Positions 47,670 to 58,835 of a DNA stretch of 64,000 bases are shown here, one piece after another. Position 1 is the stretch's first letter. Each line of letters opens with the position of its first letter. The notes beneath the pieces are model-generated. The model searched no databases and had not been told where the DNA came from. It was given only the letters and a program-made list of their open reading frames with translations. The DNA is taken from positions 112,519 through 176,518 of the forward strand of contig QKWP01000634.1 in the NCBI GenBank assembly GCA_003550325.1, in the 5' to 3' direction. Position numbers and translations under genes: made by a program. The stretch comes from Gigaspora rosea. Its lineage: Eukaryota; Glomeromycota; Glomeromycetes; Diversisporales; Gigasporaceae.

Positions 47670-47846
47670 TTCAAATTGGTCTATTGGATGCCAAGATAAT
47701 TGGCAAAAACTGTTTTTTGCTTCTCAAATTTCAGGGGTTTTTGCTGAAAAAACAAGTNTTCAAATTGGTCTATTGGATGCCAAGATAATTGGCAAAAACT
47801 GTTTTTTGCTTCTCAAATTTCAGGGGTTTTTGCTGAAAAAACAAGT
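47670..47846. repeat. Exact 86-bp duplication around an N (assembly scar)
   Basis: 47672-47757 and 47761-47846 are identical (CAAATTGGTCTATTGGATGC ... AAAACAAGT) and the only N of the window (47758) lies between them. A joined gap with overlapping contig ends explains this better than a biological duplication. Confidence 0.85.
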
Positions 47847-48046
47847 ATGACCTTTATACTAGATGTCTGGGGTCCTTTCTCTGCTATATAGTTTATATAT
47901 AATACTTTGGTAAAGTTTTTATACAGTATTATATAATTTTTACGTTTATATATTTTTTTTATTCCTTAGTTTGTACTAGTTCGCAGGCAAATTTGCCTGT
48001 ATAATTACTATAAATATACCTCTAATCTATTTTTTTAATCATTTAA

Positions 48047-49125
48047 GGATAGGGTATCTCATGTGATCTACGTTATAGTGAAATAATAGCATAGCTGCAA
48101 GATGTAGATTATTAGTACAACAAAACTAAAAATAGTATCAGCCAATCAAATTATTAACATTTACTACGAACAAAAATTAAATATCTTTTGAACTTATAAC
48201 AATTTTAATTTACTTTAACCAATTTTTACTAATATGGGGTGTGGACAATAGAAATAGCCCTTTTTTACATTTTTTTGAAAAATGAGTTTTTATTAGATTC
48301 ATATAAATTTTGATATGATTAACATTTTTCAATTATAAATGAAAGTCATTTTGCATAATAAAAAATCAAGATAATGTAAAAGAAAAATTACACGAGGCTT
48401 CGTAGAGCCAACACATCACGAGATTATCCAATAGTCACATGCAACCTTTAACAAATCAAAATCGTAAAATTTGATTAATCCCGGATCAGTCCGACAATCA
48501 AAACAAATGATTAAACTCAATTATCTCAAAATAAAATATATGTAAAAAAGGGCTGTTTCTATTGTCCGCACCCCATATAATAATAAATTCTTATAAAAAA
48601 AATGCTTTTTACACTTATTATACGCATTACAATTAATTACGATTAAATTCTTATAACTATCTAAATAGACCATCACCCATGTCATTTAATCTATAAATAG
48701 ATTTATTAATAAACAATTTTTTTACAAAAGTCTCTAGCTATCTTCCAAAAATTCCTAAACATGATAGTTCTTCACAATATAATTAATTGTAAATAAGTGA
48801 TTGAAATCGTTATCTATTAAATTTTTTATAAAAAAATTATTTTTTAATAAAGTTTGCTTGGGATACACACTTTTGAAGCCAGATGCGCAAAGTTAACTTC
48901 GCCTTACTTCTAAATAACCCCTTTTTTAACCCAACTTGCTAATAGAAAACGACTTACTGTTGAGTGCATGAACCTTTAAATGATCAAAAAACAGTTTTTT
49001 TTGATGATATTAAACGTTGCGAAAAATTTTTAAAGATCACAAGTTTGTATGATCTTTTATAAGGACTGAGTTCTGTGATCTGCATGAAATTATATATGTA
49101 TAACGTAATATACGATACCCTATCC
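48047..49125. mobile_element. TTAA-family element, about 1.1 kb
   Basis: The ends are GGATAGGGTATC and its exact inverse, with TTAA on both sides (48043-48046 and 49126-49129). 'gatctacgttata' on the left and 'ataacgtaata ... gcagatca' on the right continue the symmetry. There is no transposase frame. It contains a nested MITE at 48233-48577. Confidence 0.78.
48233..48577. mobile_element. TATGGGG-end MITE nested in the TTAA element
   Basis: The ends are TATGGGGTGTGGACAATAG and the inverse of TATGGGGTGCGGACAATAG. Pairing continues through AGCCCTTTTTTACAT. TA borders. Being inside the TTAA element, it is younger than it. Confidence 0.82.
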
Positions 49126-49204
49126 TTAAGATATTTAAATAAAATTTGGTATTATAATATTTAAAAACAAGAATTATATTTTTGAATTATTTAAATTTAT
49201 ATTA

Positions 49205-49860
49205 TAAGGGAGCTTCCAGAAATTACGTAATTTTTGTGTGGGTAGGTGGGGTCACCAAAATATCCGGTTATAATTCTGGTCAAAATTTTATAATTCTGGC
49301 CAAAAGTATAAAATTATAAAATTATTGATAACTTTTGATCTACTAGGCCAATTTAGATAATTTAAATACCAAAATGCTCATCTAGATAAGAAGATTCTAA
49401 CAAGCCCAAAATCGTTAAAATCTAATTACAGGATCCCAAGATCGTTCAACTTTTGTGTAATTTTAATAGTGATTTTTTAGAATCACTAAGTAAATTTCTT
49501 TAACATTGAATAACTTTTGATCCACTGGATCCCAATCACAGGATCCCAAGATCGATAAAGATTTGTATTGTTATTAACAATACAAATCTTTATCAATCTT
49601 GTGATCCTGTGATTGGAACTTAACGATTTTAGGCTTGTTAGAATCTTCTTACTGAGATGAACATTTTGGTAGTTAAATCATCCAAAACGAACCAGTGGAT
49701 CAAAAGTTATTCAATGAAATTTTTTTATTTGAATTATATGGATCCATATAATTTAAATAAAAAAATTTTCATCGAATTTGATCAGGTGGTTGCAGAGATA
49801 TCATTGATCAAAGTTTTAAAGAATTTCAAAACGCGGTTAAAGAAATTTACTTAGTAATTA
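49205..49860. repeat. Inverted pair of about 150-bp repeats around a hairpin
   Basis: 49318-49465 and about 49570-49720 are inverted copies sharing AACGATTTTRGGCTTGTTAG, AATCTTCTTA and GATCAAAAGTTAT. 49525-49610 is a near-perfect hairpin centred on TTGTTATTAACAA. A third copy is at 61690-61850. The 65-codon frame at 49657 arises from the repeat. Confidence 0.6.
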
Positions 49861-49869
49861 CTTTAAGTT

Positions 49870-52106
49870 TACCATTCTCTTAGCAGACTTCAGATAGAAT
49901 CTAAACATTCAATTTCAATTCTATCCCATGCTTTTCTAATAATTTTTTACAAATAGCATCTTTTACTTTCTGTTGTAAAGAGTTTCGGTAACATTAAGAA
50001 ATAATTTATTGTCTTCTTGGAGCCCTATGCTTTATAGTACACATACTTCAAAAGGAATTAAAAAAAAAGAAGAACAGGAAAAAGAGTTAGAAGAAGAATT
50101 AAAAAAGCACCAAACCTTTTACAAGAATAGCAAAAAAAAGCTAACAAAATCTAACTAATGTTTTAATACATAGGTTAGTCTTGCTTCATAGCCCCTACTG
50201 ACCATGATATGATCTGATGATTTATCTTTATTAATTTCATTACAATTACTAACATTATTTATCGTTTCTGGTAGGGAATTGACTTAAAAAATTTTTTAAT
50301 CGATCAAAATTCAATTATGCACATTTGATCGATTATGATCGATCAAGCATATAATTCGTAAACTCGAGCATATATAATTGATCAATTATTGGGTTAATCA
50401 TTGCTCAATTATATTTTATTTACCAAATTAAAAAAAAAATGTTATATTGAATAATAATTATAATAAAGCTAAGCTACTTTATATAATTATATCTTTGAAA
50501 GTCACTTAGATAGCCTAAATACCAGGAACGGAGTACAAAGTACGTAGTGTATGGTTTACAGGCATTTAAAATACTGTGTCTCTTTTGCATCTGATTGGTT
50601 AATCTATCCTTGTGACTTCTGAATGTATTTCTATATTTGTACATACTCTATGGGGCTTTGATCTACTGTATCGCAAAAAAAAAATGCAAAACTGGTTTAA
50701 CCTGTAACTCGCTGAAAACCACTTTCCGTTCCTGGTTTTGCGTGACAACATCGCGCAGTTACTTATTTATTAACTAGTTTATGACTATTATTATTCCAGA
50801 TGACCTGAATCATAGTACTTTTCAAATTACTGTAACCAGTAAATTTTATATAAGAATCGGGAATCTCTTAAATGCTAATTTGCAGTTAGCTAGTAATTAT
50901 TTTACTGTATAAAAAAAATTCTAATATTACCAAAGTTTTTTAATAATTGACTAGCAAATTTTAATTCTATCCAAATTATCCTTTTATATAACTTACTAAA
51001 CCTTCGCTTAACTATTTTTTATATTAATTACTAAATCTTTGCTTAAATTATTTTTTATAAGCTTTCGCTTAAATTATTTTTTATGTAACTTATTAAACCT
51101 TTGCTTAGATTTTTTTTTAAATAGCTTAACAAATATTACTTAAGCTATATATTAATATGCCTTCAAAGAGAACTTTCAAGCAAACTATTATAATTAAAAA
51201 AAGAACTTGAAAAAATCGTTAGATTTAATTGTTTTTTCACGTATAGTAAGATATCGATCCAGTTCTATGGCTTGTATTAATTCCAATAGTTCAATTTCTT
51301 TATAGCCTTATTCGGATAAGTGTCTTTTAAAGATTATTTATTTTTAATTTGACGTCGTTGATGTGAAATTTTAAGTATGTTAAAATAAAACGATATTAGA
51401 AGCAGTATCGATTAACAATTTATAATAAGATCATATAAATGTGTCTCGAATTTTAATTAAATAATAAATACGTCTTATTATTTTATCAAAATAAGTTTAC
51501 GAATTTTAAAGAATTTACCGATTATTAGTAATCTGAAAGGCACTCTAATTATCTGTAAAATTTTATACTACAGAAAATATTTATTAATATAGGTACAGTA
51601 TTTAAAATAAACTATATACTACAATGTTTTCTAAACTATGTTTCTAACTTTAGATTTTTATCTAGTTATTAAGTACTACCAGGTCACCCACAGGTGGGTG
51701 GGTGACCAGGTTGAGTTTTGGCAAGTCGAGTGTAAGTAGATGGGCCAACCTATAGATTCGGCCAAAAATAATTATTATTACAGCCACTGATAAAATTAGC
51801 AAATGATTCTTTAGCTGATATATATGTCAATCAAATTTTTGCAGATTTATTAGGACGGACAATTCCAACATTTATGAAAACATAGGCAATAATTACTAAA
51901 ATTTTACTAGTTTATCACAAAATCCTCTATATATTTAATAATAATACTAAAAATTTAAATGCGATAATCTTTGTGAAGTTACTATTTTTTAATAACAAAT
52001 TTGCAAAAAAAAAATAAGAATTTAAAAAATCTTGTAGATTTCGAGATAATGCTAATTATATGATAGTTAAAAAAATTGAAAAGCGTAGTAGTAAAATTAT
52101 AATTTT
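49870..52106. other. Intergenic; GATCGATCA cluster and AACCTTCGCTTAA tandem repeat
   Basis: 50285-50345 is rich in GATCGATCA (similar at 57235-57360). 50985-51120 holds about four degenerate copies of a unit with ACTTACTAAACCTTCGCTTA (similar at 57870-57955). 51685-51705 is a small palindrome (GGTCACCCAC and GTGGGTGACC). A charged stretch at about 50060-50150 (plus) is too short to call. No gene. Confidence 0.4.
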
Positions 52107-55100
52107 CTAATTATAAAAATTATAATATTCGCTATTTCTTTTAACAAAAAGAAGTTCATTAACCGTGTCAGGCTTAAGCCTGTTTCTTTCACATGTTATT
52201 TGCTTACCTGCATCACTAAAAAGACGTTCGCTTGGAACGGAAGTTGCAGGAGTACCTAAATATTTTTGAGATATCTTGAAAAGAACAGGAAAATCTTTTT
52301 TATTATCTTTCCACCATTTAAATGGATTTTCGCTAGTAGCTTGTGGTGTCCGAAATTTAAGATAATGATCAATTTCATCTTCGTTAATAATCTCTTCTTC
52401 TTCTTCTTCAAACAGGCGTGATTTAAAATCACTAATTGTTTTTTCTTTATCCTTAAAATGATCTCTATTTTTGTTAGCAGACTCTTGATTATGATTTAAA
52501 TGCTTTTCATTTTTAAAAAAGGTATATTCCGATCTTAATAATGCGATTGCTCTTTCTTTTTCTTCTTCCAGCCATCCTTTCATTTTTTTGAATCTTGGAT
52601 CTAAAATACTTGCAAGTAAAACTGAATTTGGTGGAGAATTAAAATAATTCAAAAGAGCATTATAAATTGTATTTTTGACCAAATTAACAACTTTAGTAAT
52701 ATTTGGTCTATCGATATAATCAATTTCCTCATCAGTTTCCTCATCAGTTTCTTCCTTGGCTTCTTCCTCAGTATCTTCCTCCTCATTTGCTTCTTCTCTC
52801 ATTGATTCGATTTCTAATATTAATAAATATTATAGTATTTTTAGCTAGCATAATTATTACTTGAAAAATCAGCAGATTATCGTATAGATGGGTGACGCAT
52901 GACGCAACTCATGGCGCATGAAGCGACGTATGACACAACTCATGAAAAGGGCAAAATCAGCTTAATTTATTAGAGTAGAAGCGTTAACTCTAAGTAATTA
53001 AGATACTTATCTCTAAATTTTGCCATAATCAATCATCCCTTTACCCTTTTCTTGTCCTCACTACTATCGAAAAGCCTTGTTCAAATCACCTCATTGTTGA
53101 AATTAGAGTAGAATCATTAAGCTCTGCGAGTTACCTTTAAAACACATTAATAAAGTATCAAAGTATTCGTTACCTCTTTAACAAAAACCAAATTCGTATT
53201 GTGCTGAAATTATCAAATACTTGTCGTTATCATTCGATCCAATTTTTTTTTCGTTCCAAGCGAATAAAGAAAAGAGAATTAATAATCAATCAGTTAATCG
53301 AATTTATAAGCTGATTAAACCCTTGATTACCTCATTTATCGAACAATTCCGATCCCTGTGATTTCCTATTCTGGATTTACATGACTTGACGTTGTTGATA
53401 GAGAGTGAAAATAGTGCACTTTGAAAAACGTGTCGCCAAAATTTAAAAAAGTAGAATAAATCTTTATAAACCGTCAATAGTTGCGTCAATCGTTCAATAG
53501 TTCATCAATAGTTCGTCAATAGTTCATCAATCGTCAATAGTGCATCAATTGTCAAGTTGCATTTGATGAAACCATTGACGAAACTACTGCTTCATTGCCA
53601 AAATTATTGCGTCACCCATCATTAGTACTATTCGTAGTGCTAAATGATTTATTTAATATACTGTATAATTATAAAATTATCGTATGGTGAGTAAGTTCGG
53701 TGGTATGGCGTATATCAATGATCAGATCAAATATCTGTCAGGGATATATGGGCTGCAGTCGCAGCCCATATATCCCTGACAGATATTAAGCAAAACTGCC
53801 ACTTTTAGTACTATTTTTTGCCTTCTCCCCCATTCAAAATTTTACCATTAAGAGGATATCCATTCGAATCAAAGATTATTAATATAAATGATGCAGGATT
53901 AATAGCAAGTTGGATTGATAAGCGAAGAATTCCATACCATTTTACAAATTTACCTTTTAAATTTATGCTTATTTATCGTGCTAGTCGTGACGGTTTTGAT
54001 ATTGAAAACTTTTATAAAAATTGAGATAATAAGGGACCAACAGTTGTTGTCATTAAGTTCGCGATTCAGGAGAGATAATTGGTGAACTTTAAAGATCACT
54101 ATTTTAAAAGAATTAAAAAAAGAAGCCTTTGGCGATGCTGATCCGATCATTGATATACAGTACATTCATCAATTTTTTTATTATCTATACAATAACGATT
54201 TTATCGTCTGGCTATTGTTATGACTGCCGCACCAAAAATTTAATTATACATTATTTGTACGGTTGAGTTTTAAAATTCTTATTAGACAGAGCATATTATT
54301 ATCGTTCTGTCTAATTAGAATTTTAAAACTTAATTGTACCAAAATTTATTGTCGTACAATAATATAATCTAATTTTAAACTACAATAGCAAAAAAAATTA
54401 AATAAATATACCTTCATCGCCTTCTTCTTCAATTACGATATAATCATATTTTAGGACTTGTATTGTCGGATATATTAGTGATAGCGTACAATACTTTTGG
54501 CCACTAAGCCACTCCGTTGCCTCTTCAATTGGCTTAAAAAGCTCAATTAAATGATCAAGTAAGTCCCATTCCCAATATTTCAAGAACCGCTTTGTTAATA
54601 TTTTATGATCTTTTTTTGCTTCTTTGTTATTTTCTAAAGAAAGGTTAAAAATAACATGTTTTATAGGATCTTTTAATTCCTTTAACCGTTTCCAAGAAGC
54701 CAAAGAAGACCCCCACCGAGTATTACATTCATTAATAGTTCTTAAAATTTTTAAGGGAGTATAAATTGTTACTTCATCTGTTTCTTTATTTGAAGTTAAA
54801 TTGGATGAATTTATATTAGATGGATTTTGGTCAGTTGATACTGAACTATCCGGAACATTTTGATCAACTTCTATATCTTCATATCTCAATAATAATTGAC
54901 GTTGTGCTTCTTCCAATTTTTCATTTTGTTTAGGAGAATTAAAAAAACTATTCAGCTTTTTATATCGTTTTGTATATGAATTAATTTTTCGCAAAGCCTT
55001 AGTTACACATAATTGAAGGGTATGCGCCGAACATGGTACACGTTCAACACTTTCCCACTCACGAATTGCCTTTACCATATTAGAACCGCTATCGCTAACT

Positions 55101-55952
55101 ACTATTTTAACTTTATCATTTAAGCCTAAAGATGTAATTTTAGAAATAATAGTATTACGAATATGATCACCAGTGTGAGGATATTTAATAGGTTCAATGC
55201 AAAGAAGTATATCATATAACTCCATATTATCATTTAACCAGTGACAGGTTATTCCTATATATCCATCCTTCGCACATGACGTCCAGAGATCTGTTGTTAT
55301 AGCTGCATTCTTACATGATTTACTGATTAATTCCTTTATTGCTTGAAATGTTGCTTGATATCCAATGCTCAAATTTTTTTTAATAGTTTTATAACATGGT
55401 AAACGAAATGCTGGATCAATTTTTTTCATCATTTTCTGAAATCCAAATCCACTTGTTGCATTAAAAGGTTGGGAGTCTATGATTATCCAATCTGTAACAG
55501 CCCGTTGTAATTCATTTTGTTTTGACTCTTTATGTGGTGTTACTTTCTTAAATTGAATATCGAGTTTTGTTTGTTTCTAAATATTTATATACTGTATTAG
55601 TAAAATGTTAAAATTTTTAATTATCTAATATAAATATAAACTAAATTTTACTTACTAATTTTTCTTCTTCGAATTTTTTATGAACTGAGCCTAAATGATG
55701 AATCATGCTGCTAGTTTGAGAATTGTAAACACAGCTCCATCCGCATTCTATTTCTTCATCCTGGTCTATAATGTATCTACAGTAAGCACGACTATCAGTT
55801 TTTACTCCAAAATATTTCCAAACCCAACTCGTTTTATTACTACCAACATCAACCCATTGAGGCTCTTCATAAAGTAAATCATTATCATTACGAATTTTTT
55901 TATTTTGTTGAGAGGATAATGTGTTGTTATTACGCTTTTTTGAATTGGACAT
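52107..55952 (-). CDS. hAT transposase, three exons, apparently intact
   Basis: Exons on the minus strand are 55952-55656, 55576-54412 and 52813-52107, 2169 nt in all (722 residues) with no stop. Intron 1 is 79 bp (GTAAGT...TTTAG). Intron 2 is about 1.6 kb (GTATAT...TATTAG) and both phases fit. A BED-type zinc-finger region lies at residues about 35-95 (WKYFGV, CxxxxxxxxxxxxC, HHLGSVHKK; the first Cys pair is unusual). The RNase H-like core has D195 in AITTDLWTS and D261 in VVSDSGSN, with CSAHTLQLC and TRWGSS. A Glu/Asp-rich linker is encoded across the second splice junction. The C-terminal dimerisation domain reads LGTPATSVPSERLFSDAG. The start is the ATG preceding SNSKKRNNNTLSS. Terminal repeats were not found. 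Alternatively intron 2 could be an insertion scar that is not spliced. Confidence 0.82.
52888..53619. mobile_element. Repeat element in hAT intron 2, ends ATGGGTGACGCA
   Basis: ATGGGTGACGCA at the left and its exact inverse TGCGTCACCCAT at the right bound about 730 bp. The interior has arrays of GACGCAACTCATG-type words on the left and ATAGTTCGTCAATAGTTCATCA-type words on the right. No coding potential and no clear target duplication. Confidence 0.55.
53730..53787. repeat. Perfect 27-bp-arm palindrome
   Basis: AATATCTGTCAGGGATATAT plus GGGCTGC pairs perfectly with its inverse across the 4-base loop AGTC. It lies in intron 2 of the hAT gene. It could be a tiny hairpin MITE, or form an RNA hairpin in the unspliced transcript. 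Confidence 0.85.
53815..54110 (+). pseudogene. TLDc-domain relic
   Basis: Plus strand: LRGYPFESKIININDAGLIA then SWIDKRRIPYHFTNLPFKFM and LIYRASRDGFDIENFYKN. After an in-frame stop comes DNKGPTVVVIK, and after a shift DSGEIIG. This is the start of a TLDc domain of the type expanded in Rhizophagus (often with BTB). It lies antisense in intron 2 of the hAT gene. Upstream BTB sequence and the downstream half of TLDc are missing. Confidence 0.75.
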
Positions 55953-56029
55953 TTTAATAATACTAAAATTTTGCCAAATTCAAATGGCTAAAAAAAAAAT
56001 TGTATTCGAGTTAATACAGCTTTTATATG

Positions 56030-56490
56030 TAATTAACTACACGAATACTCTACAAGAAACTAGATTAAAAAATGGCTAATCTAGAGTCAATAGCCTCTAA
56101 ACTTGATTTTAACAGTAAGACAGGTTAATGTAATGAATTATTAATTGAGCATTTAACCAAATTAGTATCGCGATTGTTAAAGCCTACTACTACTGTAAGT
56201 ATAATTTAATATACTGTCTGCTTTAGAAATCACGATACTAATTTCATAATACCAAGCCAAAAACGGTACGAAAATAAATTTCTTGGGATTCAAATTCATA
56301 TCTGATTTAAGTTAGTAATAGTAGCTTATAACGGCATAAATACTCTACAAGAAATCAGGTTAAAAAATAACTAACCTAGTATCAACAACCCCTGAACCTG
56401 ATTGACGGGTAATGTAATGAATTATGATTTTTTTTTAATTAAGCATCTAACCAAATTAGTATCGCGATTGTTAAAAGCCTACTGCTGCGA
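56030..56490. repeat. Tandem duplication, period about 290 bp
   Basis: 56040-56200 and 56330-56485 are diverged direct copies. They share AATACTCTACAAGAAA, TTAATTGAGCAT or TTAATTAAGCAT, CCAAATTAGTATCGCGATTG and AAAGCCTACT. They lie just upstream of the hAT gene. Confidence 0.65.
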
Positions 56491-56598
56491 TCACATTATT
56501 AGATCATGCTCTAAACGAGTTTAAAATAGATCAGATGAGCAATATTGATTTGTAATAAACTTTGGACTATCGTTAATAAAAAATTACTATCGAAATAT

Positions 56599-56976
56599 TC
56601 AGGCTGGTAAATCAGCGGGAATTTCTTCATTGGCCTCCGGAGTATAAAAAAATTTTTGGGTTTTGTTAGGGATACCGGCTAAAATTATCTGGTTGAATAA
56701 TAAATAATGAGGATAATATTTTTTGGGCTTCTCAATCATACTCATCTCTTCCCGCTTCTTTTTTTTATTCAACTCTTCGAAAACTTTGATAATTGATAAT
56801 AATTCCTTTTCGCTATTTTTGTAACTAGACAAACTGCTGAGCAAACTGTCTAAGCGAAAAGTGATGGCAACCGGGTTCAAAGTCATTAGCCAAATGTCGT
56901 AAACGGCAGTGTGATAGGTTAAAAGAACCAAATAAAATTCTTGGGGATAGTAGACCTTATAATACACAATCTACCA
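56599..56976 (-). CDS. Unassigned ORF of about 122 codons
   Basis: An open minus-strand frame runs from a TAG-bounded start to TGA at 56599. It reads YYKVYYPQEFYLVLLTYHTA then VYDIWLMTLNPVAITFRLDS, a Lys/Glu-rich middle (SEKELLSIIKVFEELNKKKK) and a Pro-rich end (FYTPEANEEIPADLPA). There is no ATG near the start, only GTG, so if real it is an exon or a fragment. Composition is less AT-skewed than the flanks and looks protein-like. I do not recognise the family. It could be an exon of a host gene, part of a transposon, or transferred DNA. Confidence 0.35.
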
Positions 56977-56999
56977 CTGCCCCTCTTCGAAACCCCTAA

Positions 57000-58180
57000 A
57001 ATAATAATATGATATGCTATTCTCCATTTACATATCGTTATAACAAACAAAAATTTACAATATTTTTAAGGTTATTTTTTTTATTTTTTTAAAAAATAAA
57101 TATCTGTTGTTAAAACTATATTTATTATTATCTAATGCACATATAAGCTTTTGTATTGCGAAGATTTATTATTATTAAATAAAAAATAAATTGCTATTTA
57201 ATTCGATTTTGCTTACAATTAATATAAAAAAATTTTTTAATCGATCAATATATACACTTATTGATCGATCAGCATTATCGATGATTGATTAACTTATTTT
57301 TGCTCGAGCTCATTAATTGCTGCTCGATCATTGCCCTAAATCGATCAATGATCGAGTACATATAATCGATTCCATTCACTAATGTATGGACAGCTGCTTT
57401 TACATAATGTTCAAAAGCCTTTTTTGAATTTATCTATTACAGCTTGAACTAGAATATCGTACAAGTTCTTCTACAACCATGTGCAGCACCGTTCGCAGCT
57501 TCCAACAAGGCATTGATCAGTTAGTCTACAGGTTCTTGTTTGGCGTACTTCAACTCCTATTAATGGTTTTTTTCTTTTTTTGCTACAGAACTCTAATCTT
57601 GAGTTCTGTTTAATTGTCTGGAGCGTAGCGACAAACTCATAATTTTACGCCTTTTGATGACCATAGCTACGTTTTTGATACATTTTTAATAAAAATATCA
57701 AAAACGTAGTTGTTGCATTTTCCAGATGTAACGCCGCGTGCCTATATTTGCACATTTAGTGCAACAACAACACAGATTTTACGCGTTTGAGTCATGAATC
57801 AATTACCCAGGTAACTAATTTATACAGTCTGTAGCAGTTCTGTAGCGTACGTTTTTTTCCTTCACTCAAATTATTTTTTTATATAACTTCTAAGCCTTCG
57901 CTCAATTACTTTAATTATTTACTAACTCTTTACTCGAATTACTTACTGAACCTTCACTAAAGTACGTTTTTCTTAATTTTTTAAAATGCCGCATTTTTTT
58001 CAAGTGATCAACTACATACGTGCGTGTGTAAATGTACGTACTAATATTAAAATGGACTGATATTGCGTAACATGTATTGTTAAATAAAATAGATTTACAT
58101 TTTGCTAACAATACATCTAAAATAAAATTTTTTGTCTAGATAAATGAAAATTTAATGTAATGGGAAAGACTATGGTTTTG
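57000..58180. other. Intergenic with hairpin and repeats
   Basis: 57235-57360: GATCGATCA cluster. 57670-57710: hairpin CTACGTTTTTGATA with its inverse. 57870-57955: degenerate repeats of AACCTTCGCTCAATTAC like 50985-51120. 57475-57540 is richer in GC but has no sustained frame. No gene is supported. Confidence 0.4.
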
Positions 58181-58203
58181 GTTTACTAACCGTATAGAAG
58201 ATT

Positions 58204-58835
58204 GATAATAAATCACAGTTTGTTAGCATAGATTCAAGTGGGCTTAAAGTGAATTATACGGGTAAGATGTATAAATTTTAATAAAAGAAATTTTCTCAGA
58301 AATATAATATAGCTAAAAAAAAATTTTTTTTAAAGATTCTAATGGTTGAAGCCAATTCCTTCACAATGCGGATTATTTTATTTTGAAATTGAAATTATAA
58401 ATGAAGGAAAAAATGAGTAATATTAAATAATAATTTCATGTATTAAATCGTTATTATTAATTTTACCATCACTTTAATTCTATTTATTAATAGAACGATG
58501 GAATAGAATACTGTACAAAACAAAATAACGAAAGCGATTTCGTGCCTGGTAATAACAGATTATTTTTTATTTAATTTTTATTATTACATATTAACGATAT
58601 GTCATAATATCTTTTAATATCTTTTAGGAAAGAAATATGTGGAAGTTAAAGAAAATAAGAAAAATAAATCATGGGGTGTGCTTACCATGGTGATGATGGT
58701 GATTTTTTTTGTTCTGGAAGTGGTAAGCCATACGGACCGACATTTACTGTTGGTGATACAATTGGATGCTATTTAAATTTTAGAAATGATGATAAGATGA
58801 TATTTTATACTAAAAATGTAGATAAATTCAATTAG
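58204..58835 (+). pseudogene. SPRY-domain (RanBPM-like) gene relic
   Basis: Exon-like pieces appear in order. 58204-58261: DNKSQFVSIDSSGLKVNYT, donor GTAAGA. About 58345-58418: PIPSQCGLFYFEIEIINEGK. 58500-58549: GIEYCTKQNNESDFVPG, donor GTAATA. 58628-58835: SWG, then a shift, then [20 protein letters not shown] and [20 protein letters not shown] followed by a stop. Together they cover most of a SPRY domain of the RanBPM type, common in these fungi. The frameshift at about 58668-58680, the missing upstream exons and the early end mark it as a relic. Confidence 0.78.

Noticed and set aside
49657-49854. 65-codon frame MNILVVKSS...
   Set aside because: It lies in the inverted repeat unit whose other copies (49318-49465, 61690-61850) do not keep the frame.
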